A stretch of DNA of 64,000 nt from Lactiplantibacillus plantarum EGD-AQ4 (GTDB taxonomy: Bacteria > Bacillota > Bacilli > Lactobacillales > Lactobacillaceae). The stretch's first letter is position 1. Each line of letters begins with the position of its first letter. The DNA lies in contig NZ_AVAQ01000045.1 of NCBI RefSeq assembly GCF_000463075.2, positions 62,001 to 126,000 on the forward strand. Direction: 5' to 3'. The translations under genes and the position numbers were made by a program. Positions 28,836-38,767 of the stretch are shown here, one piece after another. The notes under the pieces are model-generated. The model worked only from the letters and a program-made list of their open reading frames with translations, did not search any database and was not told where the DNA came from.

Positions 28836-29870
28836 TCACTCCTTACGTGAACGCCGTTGACCGAACCAGTATGCCGCCATGAGCAAGGCTAACAGTCCGA
28901 CTAGCGCTAAACTCCCCCATAACCACCAGTTCACTTTGTGCGGACCGACCAGCCGATGATTATGCTGACTGGCCCGTTGTGCAGTCAGGGTGAAGTTATG
29001 GCTGAAATTCCAAACGCGCGTGCCACTGGTTAAATGCAGCTTTAACTGATAGTTTCCGGCTGCTAACCGGTCAGATCCGAGCGCCACGTGGTAGTTAAAC
29101 CAGCTATTGGGGGCCATTGAGCCTGATTTTAGTCGTTGGGTTGCGACCGTCTTACGAGTTGCTCGATCAATTACGCGTGCTTGAATCGTCAACTGACCAA
29201 AAAGCGTTGGCGCCAGATTTCGCAGTTTGGCAAAAAGGACTGGTTGACCATTGTCTGTCGTGACTTTAACTTGATCAAGCACCAGTTGGACAGGAATCGT
29301 TTCCTGTGGCTGACACCAGAGTGCAACCGCTGTCACTTCCGCGTAACGATTTTTCAAGACAAACCCTTGATCATTCGTTGGCTTAGTTGCACTGGCGGTT
29401 GGGTTGGTAACAAATAAACCACCTAACACTTCACCTTTAAACCCATTTTTTGGAATCGTTACCGTGAAACCGACTGTCTTTGCCTGATGTGCCGCGAGCT
29501 GCACAGTGACCCCGGCTGAAGTCATGTCCTTAAACGTGGTGGTTGCCGATGGATCTTGCCGATTTGATGGCACATACGCGACATTACCAGCATCAGAAGT
29601 TGTGGCATTCACCGGCGTCACTTCAAGAGTGATTGCCGATTTGCTGGGATTACTAACGGATACTTTCAGCTCCCGCGTGGTTCCGGGCGTTACTTTTAAA
29701 TTGAAATAACCGGCTTGCTTATCAAGCTGGTCTTTGGGCAGCAGAGGTGTCAACACAAAACCTGACGCGGGAGTGCTCGTCGCTGCATGGATTGGTTGCA
29801 TTCCCAAGAGACCACCAAGCATTAACGCAAGCACTAACACCCACCACTGACTGATTTTTTTAAACCACAT
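28836..29870 (-). CDS. DUF916/DUF3324 cell-surface protein (CscA-type)
   Basis: Membrane-anchored component of the WxL surface complex, 344 residues. It has a signal peptide (to about residue 29), a DUF916 beta-sandwich domain with GYFNLKVTPGTTRELKVSVSNPS, a DUF3324 domain (from about residue 170) and a C-terminal membrane helix (LWGSLALVGLLALLMAAYW) with a positively charged tail. Such proteins bind both WxL partners and peptidoglycan, tethering them. GGAGGTG precedes the start. It lies between the two WxL genes. Confidence 0.9.
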   Translation of the reverse strand: MWFKKISQWWVLVLALMLGGLLGMQPIHAATSTPASGFVLTPLLPKDQLDKQAGYFNLKVTPGTTRELKVSVSNPSKSAITLEVTPVNATTSDAGNVAYVPSNRQDPSATTTFKDMTSAGVTVQLAAHQAKTVGFTVTIPKNGFKGEVLGGLFVTNPTASATKPTNDQGFVLKNRYAEVTAVALWCQPQETIPVQLVLDQVKVTTDNGQPVLFAKLRNLAPTLFGQLTIQARVIDRATRKTVATQRLKSGSMAPNSWFNYHVALGSDRLAAGNYQLKLHLTSGTRVWNFSHNFTLTAQRASQHNHRLVGPHKVNWWLWGSLALVGLLALLMAAYWFGQRRSRKE

Positions 29871-29926
29871 ATCAACACCTCCCCGGCTCGTTAACTAACG
29901 TGACCTATCAAGAAATCACTAACCGA

Positions 29927-30655
29927 CTACGAAGCGGCTTTTGGTGCAGCGGCTGCGGCTGGCGCATTTTGTAACGTCCAGTAGAGTATCGCGGAATACG
30001 TCCCGGCTGAAACGTTGGTTTGCTTTGCAACTTGTAAGTTACTGCTGGTTGCTGTCGTGGCGGTGTTGTCACCTTCACCAGTAGCAGCACTGGCGCTCCA
30101 TAGTGTTGATGGACTTGCTACCCAACCATTCGTGACGGTCGATTGACTCAAACTCAGTGCGGACGGCGCTGAGGTATCCGTATTGTCAACCGTCCCCTTC
30201 GTCATATTCAAATTCAGGGTCGCCGTATCAATGGTCGCGGCGCCGGCACTAAATGGTCCCATTCCGACCGTCAAACTCCAACCAGCATGGTTACCACGAT
30301 AATCGCTGACATTCAGATTACCACGCCCATTACCATCATAGCCTGCACCGCCTGAAGTATTGCCACTGGTCGCGTTCAAGGTTGTTGGACCCGAAGCAAT
30401 ATTCTTGACGTTGGTTGAACCGAGTGCGATATTTGGCACAGCATTCAACGTTAATTCACCAGGCATTACTGTAAATTGGGCGTTAGATAACGCTTCAGCA
30501 TTGCCAGTACTATCCGCAACGTACCCGGTGGAAACGGTCGTTAAGTTGCCATCCGCCGTCCCCGGTCCAGCAGCAAAGGCTGCCAGTGGCATTAAAGCCA
30601 GTGATAGTAGGGTAACGCCACTACTAAGACCGGTCATCATTTTAAAAGTTCGCAT
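29927..30655 (-). CDS. WxL-domain surface protein (CscB-type)
   Basis: Secreted 242-residue WxL protein, essentially a signal peptide (cleavage near AFA-A) plus one WxL domain. The motifs are WSL (HAGWSLTVG) and the distal YWTL near the C terminus, with the usual LNAVPNIALG and D-Y-R/H-G segments. It attaches non-covalently to the wall. It is the first gene of the three-gene csc cluster, with a strong GGAGG site and a cre-like operator over its promoter. A fourth csc gene (small LPxTG protein) found in some clusters is absent here. Confidence 0.9.
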   Translation of the reverse strand: MRTFKMMTGLSSGVTLLSLALMPLAAFAAGPGTADGNLTTVSTGYVADSTGNAEALSNAQFTVMPGELTLNAVPNIALGSTNVKNIASGPTTLNATSGNTSGGAGYDGNGRGNLNVSDYRGNHAGWSLTVGMGPFSAGAATIDTATLNLNMTKGTVDNTDTSAPSALSLSQSTVTNGWVASPSTLWSASAATGEGDNTATTATSSNLQVAKQTNVSAGTYSAILYWTLQNAPAAAAAPKAAS

Positions 30656-30700
30656 GTTGCTTCCTCCATTTCTCTCTTGACCAAATTGAATCGTTGTATC

Positions 30701-30706
30701 ATTTTA
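30701..30706 (-). promoter_or_regulatory. Candidate -10 box of the csc cluster
   Basis: TAAAAT on the minus strand, 46 bases before the WxL gene. With 17-base spacing the -35 region would fall inside the cre-like site. Confidence 0.4.
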
Positions 30707-30718
30707 CTAATGACTTTA

Positions 30719-30733
30719 TGATTACGCTTTCAC
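30719..30733 (-). promoter_or_regulatory. cre-like CcpA operator upstream of the csc cluster
   Basis: Read on the minus strand, GTGAAAGCGTAATCA matches WTGNAANCGNWNNCW at 14 of 15 positions (only the first differs). It overlaps the expected -35 region of the csc promoter, implying repression by CcpA when preferred sugar is present. Catabolite control has been proposed for csc clusters in L. plantarum. Confidence 0.65.
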
Positions 30734-30876
30734 CGTCCTCTTCCCCTGACGCCATCATCAGTTTAGCATGTACAAGCAACGAAAGAGTTGGTAAAATCTT
30801 GATTCATTAAGTTTCCGTATCAACAACTTTTCCGGTCTCACGCGGGCTCTCACAAGTTCTAAACAGGCTCCGCGAC

Positions 30877-30912
30877 AAAAAAGTCCGTCAAGGCAGAATT
30901 GTCTTGGCGAAC
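30877..30912 (-). terminator. Probable terminator of ktrBA
   Basis: An imperfect stem (GTTCGCCAAGACA against TGCCTTGACGGAC, 30912-30883) is followed by a T-run on the minus strand, shortly after the ktrA stop. Confidence 0.6.
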
Positions 30913-30930
30913 TTAACTTGATTAATTCAA

Positions 30931-31593
30931 TTATTTTTTTAACGCGTCATCTAACGCATTGACGCTCTTGATGGAACCGACAACGGTAATCACGTCATGC
31001 AACGCCATCATGTCCGTTGGCTTCGGCGAAACGTTGATTTCCTTACCATGCTTGATGGCAATCACGGTCAAACCGAATCGTTGCCGAATATTCAGGTCGA
31101 TCAAATTTTGATTAACAAAGTTTGGATCAGTAATTTCGATTGCCGCTAACGTGTACTCATCACTTAAATCAATGAAATTGAGAATGTGATTCGACAACAG
31201 CTTACGGACCACACTCTGGCCCATGTCACGCTCTGGAAAGATGACCTGATCGGCACCGACCCGTTCAAGCACCCGGCCTTGGTCACTGGTCTCAGCCTTG
31301 GCAATCACTTTTTTGGCCCCCTGCTCCTTGCTTAACATGGTCGTGAGGATGCTAGCTTCCATATTATTGCCGATACCGATGATGACGTAATCAAACGATT
31401 CCACGTTTAAGTCGCGCAAAACTTCTTCATCACGGGTGTCCGCGATCATGGTCTGCGTCGCGACATCCATCAATTCATTGACCGGCTCTTCCTTAATATC
31501 CACAGCTAGCACATCTTGGTGCTCAGCCACCAATGTCCGAACGACGGCTTCACCAAACCGTCCGAGTCCAAACACTGCAAAACTTTTTTTCAT
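30931..31593 (-). CDS. ktrA: Potassium uptake regulatory subunit KtrA (TrkA family)
   Basis: Cytoplasmic gating ring subunit that binds nucleotides (ATP/ADP, NAD) and, through its C-terminal RCK_C domain, possibly c-di-AMP. The 220 residues start with the Rossmann FGLGRFGEAVVRTL motif, and the RCK_C domain begins near residue 135. It lies 27 bases downstream of ktrB, with which it forms the Na-dependent K uptake system. The length matches KtrA/KtrC. Confidence 0.95.
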   Translation of the reverse strand: MKKSFAVFGLGRFGEAVVRTLVAEHQDVLAVDIKEEPVNELMDVATQTMIADTRDEEVLRDLNVESFDYVIIGIGNNMEASILTTMLSKEQGAKKVIAKAETSDQGRVLERVGADQVIFPERDMGQSVVRKLLSNHILNFIDLSDEYTLAAIEITDPNFVNQNLIDLNIRQRFGLTVIAIKHGKEINVSPKPTDMMALHDVITVVGSIKSVNALDDALKK

Positions 31594-31620
31594 GACATCC
31601 TCCTATTATCACTAGTCGTG

Positions 31621-32973
31621 TTACCCAATTAAAATATTTTCTGCCGGGTACCGAATCAAATTGACCTTGGCTTGACGTTTCGACAGCGCGTACAATGATG
31701 TGAAGATTCCGACCCGCCCGATAAACATCAACAGCATAATGATAATTTTGCCAATCACACTCAGGTGCGGCGTCAAGCCCAAGCTGAGCCCGACCGTCCC
31801 AAAAGCAGACAAGGCTTCAAACAGCACGTACTCGAGCCCAAAGCCCTTCGGAATGCGTTCCGTCTGCGTCAGAATCAATGTTGCAATCGTAAGCACAACA
31901 CTGGCCAGAAAAATCAACATTAGTGCTCGACTGATATTTTCCTGACTAAAGCGGCGGTGACTAAATTCCACGTCTTCGCGACCCCGGAGCTGAGCGATAC
32001 TTTGAAACATCAACACGCCAAACGTCGTCGTTTTGATCCCCCCAGCCGTTGAACCAGGCGTCCCACCGATAAACATCAAGAGCATGATGACAAATAAGCT
32101 CCCTGCCTGCAGTCCCTGAGTCGGCATCGTAATCAATCCCGCTGTTCGCGGTGTCACACTCAAAAACAGGGTATTGATCGTGCGGTTAAACCACGACGTC
32201 CCCGCCGGCAACAGTTTTAGATCCCGTTCTGTCACGAGTAGCACCGCAAATCCAATGACAAACAAACTAATGGTCGTCAGTAACGTCAACTTGGAATTCA
32301 ACGTCAACCGTTTACGGACGTGGAATAGTAACAAGTCGCGCCAAACTAGGAAACCTAAGCCACCGGCGATAATCAAAATCATCGTCACGATCAACACGTA
32401 GGGATCATTACGAAAGCTTTGCAAACTGTTACCAAAGACATCGAAACCGGCGTTACAAAAGGACATCACGGCATGATACATCGCCGTATACAAGCCATGC
32501 CGCCAGCCAAACCGGGGTACGAAATCAATCGCCAGTAGTCCGAGGCCACCGAGTTGAAACAGCAGCGATAAGCCGACGACGTATTTCATCACACTCTTGG
32601 TATCACTGAGGCTCTCTAAGTTAAGTGACGCCTTAACCATCAGTTGGGTGGACAATCCGATTTGACGTCGCATGATGTTAAAAAGCAATACGGCAAACGT
32701 CATATAACCCAGGGCGCCGATTTCTGATAAGCCTAAGATCACTAATTGACCAAAAGTGCTCCAATGTGCAGCAGTATTAACGACCGTTAACCCGGTAATG
32801 CAGGTCGCGGAAGCTGCCGTGAACACCACATCGATCAGAGACGTGTGCACACCAGCTGGCGTCGCCCATGGCAAACTTAATAACCCCGTTCCAATCATAA
32901 TCAAAATGACGAACCCCGCCACCATTTTCTTCGAAAGGGTATCAAAAAGTCTGAGATGTGCTAATTTCTTCAT
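31621..32973 (-). CDS. ktrB: Potassium uptake membrane subunit KtrB (TrkH/TrkG family)
   Basis: Polytopic K-translocating subunit, 450 residues, with four pore-loop repeats, including conserved filter segments TCITGLT, FCNAGFD, TPRTAGL and the TPGSTAGGIKTTT stretch. The start is ATG 32973; AAGGAG lies 12 bases upstream, and the GTG at 32994 in the same frame would place that site inside the gene. First gene of ktrBA. Repeat copy C lies immediately upstream. Confidence 0.95.
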   Translation of the reverse strand: MKKLAHLRLFDTLSKKMVAGFVILIMIGTGLLSLPWATPAGVHTSLIDVVFTAASATCITGLTVVNTAAHWSTFGQLVILGLSEIGALGYMTFAVLLFNIMRRQIGLSTQLMVKASLNLESLSDTKSVMKYVVGLSLLFQLGGLGLLAIDFVPRFGWRHGLYTAMYHAVMSFCNAGFDVFGNSLQSFRNDPYVLIVTMILIIAGGLGFLVWRDLLLFHVRKRLTLNSKLTLLTTISLFVIGFAVLLVTERDLKLLPAGTSWFNRTINTLFLSVTPRTAGLITMPTQGLQAGSLFVIMLLMFIGGTPGSTAGGIKTTTFGVLMFQSIAQLRGREDVEFSHRRFSQENISRALMLIFLASVVLTIATLILTQTERIPKGFGLEYVLFEALSAFGTVGLSLGLTPHLSVIGKIIIMLLMFIGRVGIFTSLYALSKRQAKVNLIRYPAENILIG

Positions 32974-33116
32974 ACTAACTAACTTCTCCTTCACGATTCC
33001 AGTAAAACCACTGAAACCTCACTCCATTTAGCTTAATCAACCCCAGTCAGAATTGCAACCCGCAGTTTTTTAATTCGTGACCACCCAACCGGCCACTCGT
33101 TGTGTTAGTTAATTTG

Positions 33117-34066
33117 TATCATGAATGATGATTAAATCATGCTAGTTTAGATTACTGTTCGCCAGCCGATGCGCGCCTTATTCCGACTTCCGGGGCCGGC
33201 TGACAATTGCTGGAACGTAAGCCGACATCGATTTGAACTCACGCAGAAACCCACTGCGCAATTTCAAATACGAGTCTTATTCTAAGCCGGAAGAAAGATA
33301 CTTCCGACTAAGAATAATTTGGCTACTGAGCATTGTCAGCCGGCCCCTCCAGTCGGGAAGCCGCTCGAATGGCGGATGAACGGCCACCTATCTTGGTACA
33401 ATTGACCACCTAAAATTAGATGCCTGGTCCTTCAGGCAAACTGTGAGACAGAATCAGCAATTCTCAGGTATTGAGGTGGGCCCATATTCAGTCTGACTCG
33501 AAAATTCAACTTGTAAGAGCTGGTAATTTGGCCATTCCGATAGAGACCGCAAGCAATGGACAAATGAGTCATAAAGCAATGTCAATCAAAACAAATCTGA
33601 CAGTTAGGTCACAGACGTACTGTTGATTACGAATCAATGATCAGTCGTTCTAAAGTTGAATCCGCAAATGTCCGCCTTCCGAATTGAATCCAGGCTGGAA
33701 GGTGTTTCTGACAATGCTCAGTTTTTTAGAGTGTGAGGTTCAGACGGGTTGGGAATGAGGATTAGCCTAGCTAGAACGTTAAGCGGTGAACTTCCGCTTG
33801 GCGTTCTGGCGTAGCTAACCGGAAGTCCCAGTCTGACCCGAACACGTTTCGACAATATTGCATAGAACGTGGAAGACCAGTATTTAAGACGTGGTTTTCG
33901 GCTTAAATCTGTGTCCATCGCGTTCCAGCGTTGTCAGAAATGCCTGTAAGCCGGCATAGGACGTAGATTCGCTGCAAGTTTACGCTAACTCGCTTTGTTT
34001 CCAGCGAGTCTCAGCTGGCTGCTTTTGAACTTAAGAACTGGCACGTTTTGATCATCTTTAATGCCA
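33117..34066 (+). repeat. Long non-coding repeat, copy C
   Basis: A 950-bp element between the ktrB promoter side and the mnmA terminator. The left terminus TATCATGAATGATGATTAAA pairs with the degenerate right terminus (34040-34066, TTGATCATC core). The left module (33150-33420) is almost identical to copy A. The right module (33660-34060) matches A and B, and the 95-bp hairpin cassette at 33740-33834 is shared with B only. The central part is shorter than in A and D. No conserved reading frame is present; the 66-codon frame at 33718-33918 falls within the hairpin cassette and is not kept in A or D. Nothing else is seen in 32974-33116. Confidence 0.85.
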
Positions 34067-34088
34067 AAGGATAACTAATACCACGCAG

Positions 34089-34125
34089 AAAAGCCCATTA
34101 GTGAGCACTAGGCTAACTAATGGGC
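34089..34125 (-). terminator. Terminator of the iscS-DUF1831-mnmA operon
   Basis: GCCCATTAGT / ACTAATGGGC form a 10-bp stem (34125-34093), followed on the minus strand by TTTTCTG. Confidence 0.9.
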
Positions 34126-34148
34126 ATTAACTAAAAAGATAATTGCTG

Positions 34149-35390
<1,242 letters not shown>

Positions 35391-35732
35391 TTAGCCCTCA
35401 ATGAGGACATCCCGTTCAATAAAGTTAGCGAGAATGTAGCGTAATTGTTCAACCGCTTCCGGATGAGCGTCATTTTTGAAAATATTAACGCGTTGAACGC
35501 CGTTACCCGTGACCGTCGTCATCTTAAAACCGGTCAAATCAGCATTCACCGTCACCTTTAATTTAAAGGCAGCTTGGTATGGCGACGTCGGATCCAATGA
35601 GCGTTCAAAACTAAACGCACCTGACCGTCCCTTCACGAAACCGAGGTCTAGTAACGTGTATTTTTTAACGGTTGCGCTTAAGGTATAAGACGTCGTATCG
35701 CCATCTAATTGAACTGTTTTTGTATAAGCCAT
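35391..35732 (-). CDS. DUF1831 family protein
   Basis: A 113-residue protein of a family largely confined to lactobacilli and relatives, beginning MAYTKTVQLDGD. An alpha/beta fold is expected, with no Cys and no membrane segment. It sits between the cysteine desulfurase and mnmA with short gaps on both sides, suggesting a role in sulfur delivery or tRNA thiolation, for example a desulfurase partner. That role is inferred only from context. Confidence 0.85.
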   Translation of the reverse strand: MAYTKTVQLDGDTTSYTLSATVKKYTLLDLGFVKGRSGAFSFERSLDPTSPYQAAFKLKVTVNADLTGFKMTTVTGNGVQRVNIFKNDAHPEAVEQLRYILANFIERDVLIEG

Positions 35733-35744
35733 TTGACGAACCCC

Positions 35745-36896
35745 CTATTTCTTTAATAGTCGTTGGGTCGTCTTCGTCAATACGTCGACGAACTGGTCTA
35801 AGTCAGCTTTCGTCGTGTACCGCCCAAAACTAAGGCGAATTGATTCCGTGACCCGCGGTGAATCCTCACCAAACATTGCAATCAAGACGTGGGAAGGCTC
35901 CAAGCTACCCGCGGTACAAGCAGACCCGCCGGATACAGCCACGCCACCCAAGTCTAAGTTGGTTTGCATCGTATACGTTGAAATTCCTTTGATCCACAGA
36001 TTTAAAACGTGTTGCAAGTTGTTTTCGCCAAGTGAACCGTTGACTTCAAAATCAACACCATTGGCCGTCAATTGATCCACGACATACTGTTTAAATTCCC
36101 GATATTTAGCTTGCCGGTGGGCCTTTTCTTCAGTCGTTAATTCTTGAACCGCCGTTGCAAAACCAGCGATTGCTGGTATATTTTCGGTCCCGGCACGCCG
36201 CTTATCTTCCTGCTCGCCACCTTTGACGAAGCTCGGAAAGTTAATACCGTTGCGTTTATATAAGAAGCCGAGAAACTTAGGGCCGTTGATCTTATGTGCT
36301 GACGTTGATAACATATCGATGTGGTCACGCTCAACGTCAATGTCTAATAACCCGTAAGCTTGAACGGCATCCGTGTGAAACCACGCTTGATGATCCTTCA
36401 ATAACATTCCAATTTCGTGAATCGGCATCTGTGAACCAACTTCATTATTCCCGGTCATAATTGAGACTAAGATCGTATCTGGCCGCAATGCCGCTTTTAA
36501 ATCATCCAGACTGATTTGGCCCTGCTCATTGACGGGTAAATAAGTAATTTCAAAGCCGTGTTCCGCCAAAAAAGCCGTCGACTTCAAAATAGCTTGGTGT
36601 TCGATTGCCGTCGTGATAATATGCTTCCCCAAATGTTGCCGGGTCCAAGCTGTCTGCATAATCGCCGTATTATCACTCTCAGTCCCACCACTGGTGAAAA
36701 TAATATCATCATCGGGGGCATTGATGCTCTGGGCAATGACGTGCCGGCTATCATCCAATACTTGCCGTGCAGCCCGTCCAAAAGCATGGGTGCTAGAGGC
36801 GTTCCCGAACGTTTGTGTCATTTGCTCAGTCATCGTCTGAACCACCGAAGCAGCCATCGGCGTGGTGGCCGCATTGTCTAGGTACACTTGCTTCAT
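35745..36896 (-). CDS. iscS: Cysteine desulfurase (IscS/NifS family)
   Basis: PLP enzyme that removes sulfur from cysteine as a persulfide. The 383 residues show the N-terminal YLDNAATTP motif, the PLP Lys near residue 202 (SAHKINGPKFLG) and the persulfide Cys near 326 in GGSACTAGS. The loop form resembles group I (IscS/NifS) desulfurases dedicated to tRNA thiolation or Fe-S assembly. First gene of the operon with DUF1831 and mnmA, so it probably feeds MnmA directly. The gap of about 155 bases before it contains no clear terminator for mtnN. Confidence 0.94.
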   Translation of the reverse strand: MKQVYLDNAATTPMAASVVQTMTEQMTQTFGNASSTHAFGRAARQVLDDSRHVIAQSINAPDDDIIFTSGGTESDNTAIMQTAWTRQHLGKHIITTAIEHQAILKSTAFLAEHGFEITYLPVNEQGQISLDDLKAALRPDTILVSIMTGNNEVGSQMPIHEIGMLLKDHQAWFHTDAVQAYGLLDIDVERDHIDMLSTSAHKINGPKFLGFLYKRNGINFPSFVKGGEQEDKRRAGTENIPAIAGFATAVQELTTEEKAHRQAKYREFKQYVVDQLTANGVDFEVNGSLGENNLQHVLNLWIKGISTYTMQTNLDLGGVAVSGGSACTAGSLEPSHVLIAMFGEDSPRVTESIRLSFGRYTTKADLDQFVDVLTKTTQRLLKK

Positions 36897-37052
36897 GTCG
36901 TCATACTTCCTTCTACAAAAATCTTCGTTTACTTCTCATCGCAGCCGAGCCACAGTTGATTGTTATTCAGCTGCAGGCTGCCGCAATCACCATACTGGTA
37001 GTCCAACCACGCGTACCTTGCGCGGATTTCTACCAAACACCGTAATATGCGA

Positions 37053-37757
37053 TTAGGCAGTGGCTTGGTCTTGTGCTGCAAAGAGGGCCAATAACATCGC
37101 TGCTGATTGCTTACCCGCTTCGAGAATGAATTCATCAAAACTGACACCGGCGTTTTCGTCACCAACATCTGACATCGCCCGAATCACCACGTAAGGTGTA
37201 TTGAATTGGTGGCAGGCCTGACCAATCGCAGCCCCTTCCATTTCACTCGAAAGTGCTTTTGGAAAATGTGCCAAAATCTTATCCGTTGCCGCTTTACCCG
37301 CAATAAATTGATCCCCAGAAACAATCAAACCAGTCTTGGCATTCAAACCAGTAGCGGTTGCCGCTGACATGATTTGTTTGACCCAATTGGCGTCCGTTTC
37401 ATAATATAGTGGTTGTTGTGGCAATTGGCCGTATTCGTAATCAAAAGCCGTGGCATCGACATCATGATATGCCGTTGCACTGGCTACGACCACGTCCCCG
37501 ACGTGTAAACCAGCACCAATTCCGCCAGCTGAACCTGAGTTGATCACGACATCCACGTCAAAGTTCGTAATCATCAATGCTGTCGTCATTCCGGCTTGAA
37601 CTTTACCGATACCTGACTGCACTAAGACAACTTCTTGGTGATCGATCGTCCCATCATAAAACGTGATGTCTTTGATTGGCACGACCCGTTCATCTTGCAG
37701 TGCCTCCCGTAAAGTTTTGAGTTCTTCTTCCATGGCACAAATAATTCCAAATTTCAT
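37053..37757 (-). CDS. mtnN: 5'-methylthioadenosine/S-adenosylhomocysteine nucleosidase
   Basis: Hydrolyses MTA and SAH to adenine and thio-riboses, detoxifying SAH and feeding methionine recycling and AI-2 synthesis. The 234 residues have the N-terminal GIICAMEEEL, the NSGSAGGIG phosphate/ribose segment, SGDQFI and the purine-binding SEMEGAAIGQ. It lies downstream of the NUDIX and small membrane genes with a 20-base gap, likely co-transcribed. Confidence 0.96.
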   Translation of the reverse strand: MKFGIICAMEEELKTLREALQDERVVPIKDITFYDGTIDHQEVVLVQSGIGKVQAGMTTALMITNFDVDVVINSGSAGGIGAGLHVGDVVVASATAYHDVDATAFDYEYGQLPQQPLYYETDANWVKQIMSAATATGLNAKTGLIVSGDQFIAGKAATDKILAHFPKALSSEMEGAAIGQACHQFNTPYVVIRAMSDVGDENAGVSFDEFILEAGKQSAAMLLALFAAQDQATA

Positions 37758-37777
37758 GTTGCACTAACCCCTACTTT

Positions 37778-38029
37778 CTATGGTGTTAAAAATAATATTA
37801 AAAAGACAATGATAATGCCTAGTATTAGTCCAGCAATCACCCAGTTGAGCTTGCGCGCCAAGCGTTTCGTCTTAGCTTCTTCAAGCGCCCGATTATTTTC
37901 GGCCGCATAAGCTTGACGCGACGAACTGCTGGTCTCTGGCTCTGAAGGTTGTGTTGGTTCATCGTCTTCAACCGGTTGCCGGCGTTGTTGCCGATATTGC
38001 TGTCGGGTGACACGTTCGTCATCAGCCAC
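37778..38029 (-). CDS. Small C-terminally anchored membrane protein, function unknown
   Basis: An 83-residue protein with a hydrophilic, Arg/Gln- and Glu/Ser-rich N-terminal part and one C-terminal membrane helix (about residues 62-81, LNWVIAGLILGIIIVFLILF), so probably tail-anchored with its N terminus in the cytoplasm. GTG 38029 shares one base with the NUDIX stop, indicating coupling. It lies between nudF and mtnN. I do not know a function. Confidence 0.75.
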   Translation of the reverse strand: MADDERVTRQQYRQQRRQPVEDDEPTQPSEPETSSSSRQAYAAENNRALEEAKTKRLARKLNWVIAGLILGIIIVFLILFLTP

Positions 38030-38583
38030 TATGCTTCAACTCCTAACTCGGGGTGACTTTGCCAGTACCAAATCGCCATCACCGTTTTCGCATCCTGGAT
38101 TTCCCCTGTCTGCACTTGTTTGACGGCGGTAGCCAAGTCCAGCTTGATTAGACCAATTTGTTCATCAGGGTCTTGTGGCAGCTGCGTCGCAACGGCCGTT
38201 AAACCGGTCGCTACGTATAATTTCATAAATTCATCGGTAAAACCAGGTGAGGTATAAAATTGCGCGACTGCTTCTAATCGGCTGGCCGTCAGTCGGGTCT
38301 CTTCATTGAGTTCCCGCGCCGCTGCCTGGTCCATCGTTTCGCCGGCTTCGACCTTGCCAGCCGGGATTTCAAGCGTTAAGCCACCCGTTGCCGCTCGCCA
38401 CTGCCGTTCAACGATCATTTGGTGTTCTGCCGTAATCATCAACATTGCGACTGCTGGCTGGTGCCGCACGATTTCGCGAGTTGCTGTCGTTTGGTCTGGC
38501 AACGTGACTTCTTGGCGTTCAACTTGCACGAGTCCACCTTGATAGACCATCTTGCGACTTTGAACGCGTTCTTCAAATGTCAT
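38029..38583 (-). CDS. nudF: NUDIX hydrolase, ADP-ribose pyrophosphatase type
   Basis: Hydrolyses ADP-ribose or similar nucleoside diphosphate sugars. The Nudix box is complete (GKVEAGETMDQAAARELNEET, with the REL-EE core). The N-terminal part (KMVYQGGLVQVERQEVTLPD) and the downstream FYTSPGFTDE segment are typical of ADP-ribose pyrophosphatases. It has 184 residues from ATG 38583, with AAAGGGG upstream. It is first in a short operon with the tail-anchored protein and mtnN. Confidence 0.9.
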   Translation of the reverse strand: MTFEERVQSRKMVYQGGLVQVERQEVTLPDQTTATREIVRHQPAVAMLMITAEHQMIVERQWRAATGGLTLEIPAGKVEAGETMDQAAARELNEETRLTASRLEAVAQFYTSPGFTDEFMKLYVATGLTAVATQLPQDPDEQIGLIKLDLATAVKQVQTGEIQDAKTVMAIWYWQSHPELGVEA

Positions 38584-38688
38584 CACTCAAGCACCCCTTT
38601 CAGTATCTGCTCTCTCAATAAGGATACCGATTTTTAGGGTCGAATGCAATTTTCAGTCAACCGATTACGATAATTTTAACGAACCGCA

Positions 38689-38731
38689 TAAAAATGACCT
38701 AACGAGCGGTCGTGACTGCTGGTTAGGTCAT
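38689..38731 (-). terminator. Terminator of dapF
   Basis: ATGACCTAAC / GTTAGGTCAT form a perfect 10-bp stem (38731-38694) with an 18-base loop, followed on the minus strand by TTTTATG. Confidence 0.85.
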
Positions 38732-38767
38732 GGTTCCAGTTCATCAATTCGCGGTCGTGATGACGGC

